The notes beneath the pieces were generated by a model. That model searched no databases, had not been told where the DNA came from, and saw only the letters and a list, made by a program, of their open reading frames with translations. A DNA stretch of 64,000 nucleotides, taken from positions 3,038,001 through 3,102,000 of the forward strand of contig NZ_JAGIOC010000001.1 of assembly GCF_017876515.1 (NCBI RefSeq), in the 5' to 3' direction. Origin of the DNA: Brachybacterium fresconis. Its GTDB lineage: Bacteria > Actinomycetota > Actinomycetes > Actinomycetales > Dermabacteraceae. This document shows, one piece after another, positions 58,381 to 64,000 of this stretch; within the stretch, counting starts at the first letter, position 1, and each line of letters opens with the position of its first letter. A program made the position numbers and the translations under genes.

Positions 58381-59010
58381 TCACTGTTCCGCGCCGCCGG
58401 GCCGCTGAAGATCCGTCGGGGTGTCCAGCGCGACCAGCACCATGCGCGTCAGCGCCCGGGAGGCGGTGACGGCATCGACCACCGCGGCCTCGGGCACATG
58501 GACGAACCCGCCCCGGATGCCGACCAGGCTCGCATCGGTCGCGAGCAGGTGCTGGAGACGGTAGAAGACGTCGTTGCAGACGTAGGTGCCCGCCGTCTGC
58601 GAGACCGAGCCCGGGATGCCGTCGTCGGCCAGTGCGGCGACCATCGCCTTGATCGGCAACGAGGTGAAGTGTCCGACCGGGCCGCCCGCGATCACGGGGT
58701 CGTCGACCGGAGCGGTGCCGGCGTTGTCGGGGATCCGTGCATCGCGCACATTGATCGCCACCCGCTCGGGAGTGATGCCGTGGCGCCCGGCGGCGAGCCC
58801 GACAGCGACGACGAGGCGTGGGCGATGCTCCCGCACCGCTGTCGCGAGCAGGTCCCCGGCGGAGCCGAACTCGACCGGCAGCTCCTCCGCGGCCACCTCG
58901 AGCCCCTGCTCGCGCAACCGCGGCACCGCACCCCGCACGGCCTCCCAGGACTCGTTGGCCGCCGCCCCCGCGAAGGGCTCGAAGCCGGTCAGCAGCACAT
59001 CGATCGCCAT
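58381..59010 (-). CDS. pcp: Pyroglutamyl-peptidase I
   Basis: A 209-residue cytosolic cysteine peptidase (C15) that removes N-terminal pyroglutamate. The catalytic residues are visible: the N-terminal LLTGFEPFAG loop, the catalytic Glu in the NVRDARIPDN region neighbourhood, Cys in AGTYVCNDVFY and His in GFVHVPEA. Length is normal. TACAGT lies seven bases before the ATG on the minus strand, indicating a leaderless mRNA. It is divergent from the Hsp20 gene. Confidence 0.92.
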   Translation of the reverse strand: MAIDVLLTGFEPFAGAAANESWEAVRGAVPRLREQGLEVAAEELPVEFGSAGDLLATAVREHRPRLVVAVGLAAGRHGITPERVAINVRDARIPDNAGTAPVDDPVIAGGPVGHFTSLPIKAMVAALADDGIPGSVSQTAGTYVCNDVFYRLQHLLATDASLVGIRGGFVHVPEAAVVDAVTASRALTRMVLVALDTPTDLQRPGGAEQ

Positions 59011-59017
59011 GGGCTCA

Positions 59018-59023
59018 ACTGTA
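59018..59023 (-). promoter_or_regulatory. -10 box of a leaderless promoter (pcp)
   Basis: TACAGT on the minus strand, seven bases before the ATG. Confidence 0.5.
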
Positions 59024-59161
59024 GAGGCGGCACCATGATCCCGTGACGCACCCGACATGAGTCGGGGACGCTCAACTATGGAATAAGACCTCGGCTCAAG
59101 GTGTTGGAGGGAGTGTCGGCGCCTCGACGGCGCCTTTCCCGAGCACACCAGGAGGACAACC

Positions 59162-59656
59162 ATGGCTCGCACCCTCAGCCCCTTCCACGAGGTCGACCGA
59201 CTCTTCTCGGACCTCACCCGCACCCCGGCCTCGGTCGGCATGCCGATGGACCTCTACCGTGACGGCGATGCCTTCACGGCGGAGATCGACCTGCCGGGCG
59301 TCGACCCGTCGAGCATCGACGTCGACGTCGAGGACCGCACCTTGACCATCCGCGCCGAGCGCGCGGCCACCGCCGCCGACGGGGAGCGCGCCTGGCTCAC
59401 CCGGGAGCGCCCGTCGGGCACCTTCGCCCGTCAGCTCACCCTCGGCAGCCGCGTCGCGCTCGACAAGATCGACGCGAGCTACACCGGCGGCGTGCTGCGA
59501 CTGAGCATCCCGATGGCCGAGGAGGCCAAGCCCCGCAAGATCGCCGTCTCCCACGCCGAGCACACGGCGTCGGACGGCGAGCAGCAGGAAGCACCAGAGG
59601 CGTCCGCGACATCCGAGGATGCCGGATCGCGCGTCCCGGTCGCTGCCGGGGCCTGA
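59162..59656 (+). CDS. Hsp20/alpha-crystallin small heat-shock protein
   Basis: A 164-residue ATP-independent holdase. The alpha-crystallin domain runs from MDLYRDGDAFTAEIDLPGVD (about residue 29) to the GVLRLSIPMAEEAKPRKI strand that holds the G-x-L motif. The N-terminal FHEVDRLFSDL helix is typical of actinobacterial Hsp18-type proteins. The C-terminal tail is acidic and disordered. AGGAGG precedes the ATG. Upstream, ggctcaag at 59092-59099 looks like half of an HspR (HAIR) site, but I found no second half. Confidence 0.92.
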   Translation: MARTLSPFHEVDRLFSDLTRTPASVGMPMDLYRDGDAFTAEIDLPGVDPSSIDVDVEDRTLTIRAERAATAADGERAWLTRERPSGTFARQLTLGSRVALDKIDASYTGGVLRLSIPMAEEAKPRKIAVSHAEHTASDGEQQEAPEASATSEDAGSRVPVAAGA

Positions 59657-59661
59657 CCGCC

Positions 59662-59728
59662 GCGCTCCGCACCAGCGGAGCGCCGCACCGACCGGAGGGG
59701 TCGGCCGCCACGGCGGCCGGCCCCTCCG
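59662..59728. terminator. Double hairpin terminator after Hsp20
   Basis: A first hairpin has 8-bp arms (59662-59669 and 59676-59683). A second, stronger one has 17-base arms with one mismatch (59693-59709 and 59712-59728). Confidence 0.7.
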
Positions 59729-59779
59729 CTCGTGCGGGTGGGCCGAGGAAAACCGCGTGCTCGCAGCGAGCCTGCTCCC

Positions 59780-59785
59780 TACCCT
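59780..59785 (+). promoter_or_regulatory. -10 box of a leaderless promoter (GNAT gene)
   Basis: TACCCT with six bases to the ATG at 59792. Confidence 0.5.
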
Positions 59786-59791
59786 GGGGTG

Positions 59792-60448
59792 ATGACCGCC
59801 TTCTGCCCGCTCACCGCGCTCCACCCGCCCTTCGGCCTCGTCATCACGGCCGGGGAGCTCACCCTGCGTCCGCTCGCCGATCCGGACCTGCCGGAGTACG
59901 CCGCGCTGATCCGTCGGCCGATCTTCGCCGATCCCGACTCCCCGCACGTGTTCGCCTGGTACCGCAACGACCCTGCCACCCGGGTCCGGGAGGCGCTGCG
60001 CTTCCAGTGGCGACTGCGCGCCGAGCTGACCACCGAGCAGTGGACGATGCCGCTCGGGATCTGGTCCGACGGGCGCCTCATCGGCTGCCAGGACATCGCC
60101 GCGCACCGTTTCGCCGAGCGTCGCACTGTCACCTCCGGCTCCTGGCTCACGCGGGACGTGCACGGGGCGGGCTACGGCACGCTCATGCGCCAGGCGATGC
60201 TGACCTTCGCGTTCGACCACCTCGGAGCGCAGCGCGCCGAGTCGGCCGCGGTGATGGGCAACGACGCCTCGTTCGCCGTCTCGCGCCGCTGCGGCTACGC
60301 GGACAACGGCACCCAGATGTCCACCGAGCCCGGCCCGGCCGTGCTCCAGCAGCGTTTCCTGCTCACCCCCGAGCGGTTCCGGCGACCGGAGGTGCCGGTG
60401 GAGGTCGAGGGCCTCACCGCGGAGCTGCGGGAGCTGCTCGGCGCCTGA
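59792..60448 (+). CDS. GNAT-family N-acetyltransferase
   Basis: A 218-residue RimJ/RimL-like acetyltransferase. It begins with GELTLRPLADPDLPEYAALI, has LGIWSDGRLIGCQDIAAHRF in the core sheet and the acetyl-CoA loop in SWLTRDVHGAGYGTLMRQAMLTFAFDH, then NDASFAVSRRCGY. The substrate is unknown; relatives acetylate ribosomal proteins, antibiotics or peptides. The start is chosen by the leaderless -10 position; a GTG three bases upstream is an alternative. It is convergent with an ABC exporter gene. Confidence 0.85.
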   Translation: MTAFCPLTALHPPFGLVITAGELTLRPLADPDLPEYAALIRRPIFADPDSPHVFAWYRNDPATRVREALRFQWRLRAELTTEQWTMPLGIWSDGRLIGCQDIAAHRFAERRTVTSGSWLTRDVHGAGYGTLMRQAMLTFAFDHLGAQRAESAAVMGNDASFAVSRRCGYADNGTQMSTEPGPAVLQQRFLLTPERFRRPEVPVEVEGLTAELRELLGA

Positions 60449-60487
60449 GGGGGTGGGTCATCGCGAGTCATCGCCACGCGATCGCAT

Positions 60488-60551
60488 CCACTGGCGCCTA
60501 GCGAGCACGCAGGGCCGCATGAGGGGCTGCGTGCTCGCCGAGCGCCAGTGG
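60488..60551. terminator. Long bidirectional hairpin terminator
   Basis: Outer 10-bp arms (60488-60497 and 60542-60551) and inner 12-bp arms (60501-60512 and 60527-60538) stack into one stem between convergent genes. Confidence 0.75.
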
Positions 60552-60602
60552 TTCCCGTACTGCCCCTGGCCAGCGGTTCCCGCGCCGCCCCTGGTCAGTG
60601 GC

Positions 60603-62414
60603 TCACATCGACTCCTGCCACGCTTGGTAGAGCGCGGCGAAGCGACCGCCGGCGGCGACCAGCTCGGCCGGGGAGCCGTCCTCGACGACCTCGCCGCCGT
60701 GGACCACGAGCACCCGGTCGGCGATCATGACCGTGGTCAGGCGGTGCGCGATGATCAGCGAGGTGCGGTGCCCCAGCAGTTTCGTCAGCCCCTCCTGCAC
60801 CATCCGCTCCGACGGGATGTCCAGCGAGCTGGTCGCCTCGTCGAGGATCAGCACGCGGGGATCGGCGAGGAAGGCGCGGGCGAAGGAGATCAGCTGGCGC
60901 TGGCCGGCCGAGACGCGCCCGCCGCGCTTGTTCACATCGGTGTCGTAGCCGTAGGGGAGCTGCTCGATGAAGGAGTCAGCGCCGATGGCCTCGGCCGCGG
61001 CCTCGATCTCCTCGCGGCTCGCCCCCGGCTTGCCGAGCGCGATGTTGTCCGCGACGGTCCCGGAGAACAGGTAGGCCTCCTGGGTGACCATGACGATGTT
61101 GCGGGTCAGGTCCTCCATGGAGATGTCCCGCAGGTCCACGTCGTCCAGCTGCACGCTGCCCTCGGTCGCGTCGTAGAAGCGGGAGATGAGCTTGGCGACC
61201 GTGGACTTGCCGGCACCGGTCTGGCCCACCAGGGCGATCGTCTGTCCGGCGGGGATGTGCAGGTCCATCGGCTGCAGCACCAGCGGCCCGTCGGCCGTGT
61301 AGCGGAAGGAGACGTCCTCGAAATCGATCTTTCCGCTGGAGGCGGGCAGCGGTGTGGGCTCGGTCGCCTCCTGCACGTGCGGCTGCACGGCCAGCAGGTT
61401 CGCGATCTTCTCGAGCGCCGAGACCGCGGACTGGAAGGCGTTGTAGAAGTTCGCGATCTCGTCGACCGGCTGGAAGAAGCGCCGCGCGTACAGCACCAGC
61501 GCCACCAGGGTGCCGACCTCCAGGTCCCCGTTGAGCGCGCGGAACCCGCCGACGACCAGCACGGCGGCGATGGTGACGTTCGCCAGGATGCGCAGCGCGG
61601 GCTGGTAGATGCCGAACACGTTGACGGACCGCAGCGAGGCGTCGCGGTAGTCCTGGGCGAGGGTGTCGAACTCCTTCTGGTTGCGATCCTCCTTGCGGAA
61701 CGCCTTGACGGCGCGGATGCCGGCCATGGCCTCGACGAAGTGGACGATGAGCCGCGCCGAGTGGGTGCGGATCGCGCGGTACTCGATGCTCGAGCGCTTC
61801 TGGAACCAGATCGTCAGCAGCACGCAGGGGATCAGCATCAGGAGCATCACGACACCGGTCACCCAGTCGCTCCAGACGATCAGCACGATCGTGAACACCA
61901 TCGACAGCGACGCGCCGACCATGACGTTCACGCCCGAGTCCAGCAGCTGGCGCAGCGCCTCCATGTCGGAGGTCTGCCGCGAGACGATGCGTCCCGAGGT
62001 GTAGGACTCGTGGAACTCCAGATCCTGGCGCTGGGTGAAGCGGAAGACCCTCCGGCGCAGCGCCAGCAGCATGCGCTGGCCGACCACCACCGACTGGCGC
62101 ACGTAGCCGAAGGTCAGCACGCCGCCGACGACCGCCGCGGCGACGGTCAGCGCCGCGGCCTGGATGGCGCGGCCGGGATCCCCGGCCTGGAGCGCCGGCA
62201 GGCCGGTGTTGATGCCCCAGCCGATGATCGCGGGGCCGGCGACGACCGCGAGCTGGGCGAACACCACCATGATGCCCATGACCACGAACTGGCCCTTGAC
62301 CGGGGAGATCAGCTCCCCGAGCAGGGCGAAGGAGCGCTGGCGGGAGGCTTTGACCTCGGCGGCGTCGGGCGTGTGCTGCTCGTCGTCGCGGTTGTTCTCG
62401 ACGGTGGTGGTCAT
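60603..62414 (-). CDS. Heterodimeric ABC exporter, half with intact Walker B
   Basis: A 603-residue exporter half: six helices (about 40-330) and a nucleotide-binding domain with Walker A GQTGAGKST, signature VSAGQRQ, Walker B VLILDEATSS and H-loop IAHRL. The signature departs from LSGGQ, while the partner protein has a normal signature and a weakened Walker B. That is the classic asymmetric pattern of heterodimeric bacterial exporters (TM287/288, BmrCD-like). A GAGGAG ribosome site precedes the ATG, which overlaps the partner's stop codon by four bases. Likely substrates are drugs or lipids. Confidence 0.9.
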   Translation of the reverse strand: MTTTVENNRDDEQHTPDAAEVKASRQRSFALLGELISPVKGQFVVMGIMVVFAQLAVVAGPAIIGWGINTGLPALQAGDPGRAIQAAALTVAAAVVGGVLTFGYVRQSVVVGQRMLLALRRRVFRFTQRQDLEFHESYTSGRIVSRQTSDMEALRQLLDSGVNVMVGASLSMVFTIVLIVWSDWVTGVVMLLMLIPCVLLTIWFQKRSSIEYRAIRTHSARLIVHFVEAMAGIRAVKAFRKEDRNQKEFDTLAQDYRDASLRSVNVFGIYQPALRILANVTIAAVLVVGGFRALNGDLEVGTLVALVLYARRFFQPVDEIANFYNAFQSAVSALEKIANLLAVQPHVQEATEPTPLPASSGKIDFEDVSFRYTADGPLVLQPMDLHIPAGQTIALVGQTGAGKSTVAKLISRFYDATEGSVQLDDVDLRDISMEDLTRNIVMVTQEAYLFSGTVADNIALGKPGASREEIEAAAEAIGADSFIEQLPYGYDTDVNKRGGRVSAGQRQLISFARAFLADPRVLILDEATSSLDIPSERMVQEGLTKLLGHRTSLIIAHRLTTVMIADRVLVVHGGEVVEDGSPAELVAAGGRFAALYQAWQESM

Positions 62415-64000
62415 CGCTGCTCCTCCCCGTCCTCGCGCTCGGGCCGTCGGCCCCCGACGGCGGGATTCCCGGCGGTCACGGTCCGTTCGCGGTCCGCGTC
62501 GGCGGGCTCGCCCGGTGGGGCGGTCGACGGGGCCCCGTCCGGGCCCGCGGTCGGCGATTCGTCCCCGGCGGCCTGCTGGATCGCGGCCAGTTCGAGCTCC
62601 CCGGTGAGGGTCTCGATGTCCTGGTCGCGGCGGGCCTCCTCGGCCTGGTTGGCGATCACCCAGCGGTAGCGCGCCGAGGACTTCAGCAGCTCGGTGTGGG
62701 TGCCGACGGCGACCACGCGGCCGTGGTCCAGCATCGCGACGCGATCGGCCAGGGCCACGGTGGAGGTGCGGTGGGCGACGATCAGCGTCGTCGTGCCCTC
62801 GAGCACCTCGCGCAGGCGCGTGGTGACCGTCTCCTCCGTCTTGGTGTCCAGCGCGGACAGCGGATCGTCCAGCAGCAGCACCGCCGGCTTGGCCGCGATC
62901 GCACGGGCCAGGGCGAGACGCTGACGCTGGCCGCCGGACAGGCTCATGCCCTCCTCCCCGATCGGGGTGTCCACGCCCTCGGGCAGGTCGAAGGCGAAGG
63001 TGGCGTCGGCCGTGCGCAGCGCGAGGTCCAGCAGCTGTTCGCGCTCCGCATCGGACAGTGCGGGGTTCGCGCCCAGCAGCACGTTCTCGCGCACCGAGTC
63101 GGAGAACAAGGTGGCGTCCTCGAAGGCGAAGGCGGTCAGGGTGCGCAGGGTGATCAGGTCCATGGCGCGCACGTCGACGCCGTCGATGGTGAGCGAGCCC
63201 TCGGTCACCTCGTACAGGCGGGGCACCAGCTGCAGCAGCGTGGACTTGCCGCTGCCGGTCACGCCCACCAGCGCCATGGTCTCGCCGGGACGGATCTCGA
63301 GGTCCACGCCGTCCAGCACGTCGCCGACGTGCCCCGGGGCGTCCTGGTACCGGAAGTGGATGCCCTCCAGGCGCACGGCGCCGACGGCGCGGGCGGGGTC
63401 GACGGGGGTCGGATCCGGGGGCGAGGTGATCGAGTTGGCCTCGTCCATCACCTCGTAGTGGCGGTCCAGGGCCGTCGTCGCGTTGACGGCCTGGCCCAGC
63501 AGCGAGCCGAGCTGACGCACCGGGCCCACCACCAAGGTGGCGGTCGCGAAGTAGGAGGCCAGCTGGCCGGTGGTGATCGAACCGTCCGCGGTCAGGTACA
63601 GCCCCGCCAGCAGTGCGATGCCGAGGGCGAGCTCGGGGAGCATGAACATCGACATGTCGAAGCGAGCGATCGCGGTGGCCTTGCGCACCTCGGTGCGGCG
63701 CAGCTCGTCGGCCTGGTCCGTGAAGTCGTCGAGAGCGTTGGGGCCGCGCCCGAAGGCCTTCAGCACGCGGATGCCCTGCACCGACTGCTCGATGGTGGTG
63801 GCCAGATCGCCGTTCTGGTCCTGGGCGCGGCGCGAGAGCACGGAGAAGCTGCGGTTGAAGCGATAGGCGATCACCGAGACCGGCACCGCGGCCAGGAAGA
63901 AGATGATCGCGAGGATGCCGGAGGAGCGCCAGAGCAGGCACATGCCCACCACGATGGTGACCGAGCTGGTCACCACCATGATCATGCCGAAGGCGATCCA
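62411..64000 (-). CDS. Heterodimeric ABC exporter partner, 5' end outside window
   Basis: The visible 530 residues cover the later membrane helices and a full nucleotide-binding domain: Walker A GVTGSGKST, signature LSGGQRQRLALARAI, Walker B LLLDDPLSALD (Asp in place of the catalytic Glu) and H-loop VAHRT. The Glu-to-Asp change marks the degenerate site of an asymmetric exporter. The last 90 residues after the domain are polar and Pro/Gly-rich. The frame runs to the window edge, so the start and first helices are missing. It overlaps the next gene by ATGA. Confidence 0.9.
   Translation of the reverse strand, partial: WIAFGMIMVVTSSVTIVVGMCLLWRSSGILAIIFFLAAVPVSVIAYRFNRSFSVLSRRAQDQNGDLATTIEQSVQGIRVLKAFGRGPNALDDFTDQADELRRTEVRKATAIARFDMSMFMLPELALGIALLAGLYLTADGSITTGQLASYFATATLVVGPVRQLGSLLGQAVNATTALDRHYEVMDEANSITSPPDPTPVDPARAVGAVRLEGIHFRYQDAPGHVGDVLDGVDLEIRPGETMALVGVTGSGKSTLLQLVPRLYEVTEGSLTIDGVDVRAMDLITLRTLTAFAFEDATLFSDSVRENVLLGANPALSDAEREQLLDLALRTADATFAFDLPEGVDTPIGEEGMSLSGGQRQRLALARAIAAKPAVLLLDDPLSALDTKTEETVTTRLREVLEGTTTLIVAHRTSTVALADRVAMLDHGRVVAVGTHTELLKSSARYRWVIANQAEEARRDQDIETLTGELELAAIQQAAGDESPTAGPDGAPSTAPPGEPADADRERTVTAGNPAVGGRRPEREDGEEQR

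Noticed and set aside
59040..59160. HspR (HAIR) or HrcA (CIRCE) operator before Hsp20
   Set aside because: Only one CTCAAG half is found at an appropriate place; no inverted partner at the required spacing and no CIRCE match.
60603..64000. Asymmetric motifs of the right-edge ABC exporter as a novelty
   Set aside because: One weakened Walker B plus one altered signature is the usual pattern of heterodimeric exporters, unlike the fully broken site at 32337-34760.

Overview
The window is high-GC, densely coded bacterial DNA with actinobacterial habits: Shine-Dalgarno-led operons mixed with genes whose -10 box lies 6-8 bases before the start codon (leaderless mRNAs), hairpin terminators without U-tracts, a class E sortase motif (LAQTG), and a cyclophilin and a rhomboid protease of the kind often found near actinobacterial origins. 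The overall gene content resembles Micrococcales, most plausibly the Brachybacterium/Dermabacteraceae group. That placement is inference and was not searched. I see 47 protein genes (two cut by the window edges), two tentative leader ORFs, no tRNA or rRNA genes, no CRISPR array and no transposase.

Layout. 1-9.3 kb: a partial repeat-rich LAQTG surface protein, a short divergent copper amine oxidase, an ATP-grasp protein, and a sodium:solute symporter with a 42-residue partner. 9.3-13.7 kb: two oxidoreductases, a Bcr/CflA-type MFS exporter and a DUF2871 membrane protein. 13.7-18.6 kb: an inositol-like sugar catabolic cassette (MFS porter, TIM-barrel isomerase, Gfo/Idh/MocA dehydrogenase, divergent LacI regulator). 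It is bracketed by two near-identical 55-bp palindromic elements, and at its right edge lies a five-fold 30-bp tandem repeat. 18.9-22.1 kb: glpX, an NrtR-like Nudix protein and an M20 hydrolase. 22.2-31 kb: a carbohydrate locus with a CE7 acetylesterase divergent from a binding-protein ABC importer, an RpiR regulator, a large FAD oxidoreductase and a two-domain VOC protein. 31-32 kb: a FrnE-type DsbA protein and a small Cys-containing protein.

32.2-46.1 kb is the most interesting region. It is one co-oriented, tightly coupled cluster: an ABC exporter half with a ruined ATPase site, a UDP-glucose dehydrogenase, three glycosyltransferases, an intact paralogous ABC exporter half, an 855-residue protein with two APH/maltokinase-like kinase folds, and a second UDP-glucose dehydrogenase. 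It looks like a system that builds and exports a glucuronate-containing glycoconjugate. I do not recognise it as any described pathway.

46-64 kb: a giant YhgE/Pip-family membrane protein, gluQ, a GNAT enzyme, a membrane-anchored helical protein, cyclophilin, an MMPL transporter, a winged-helix protein and a rhomboid protease. Then comes a 760-bp non-coding stretch with DnaA boxes, followed by pcp, an Hsp20 chaperone, a second GNAT enzyme and a heterodimeric ABC exporter that runs off the right edge.
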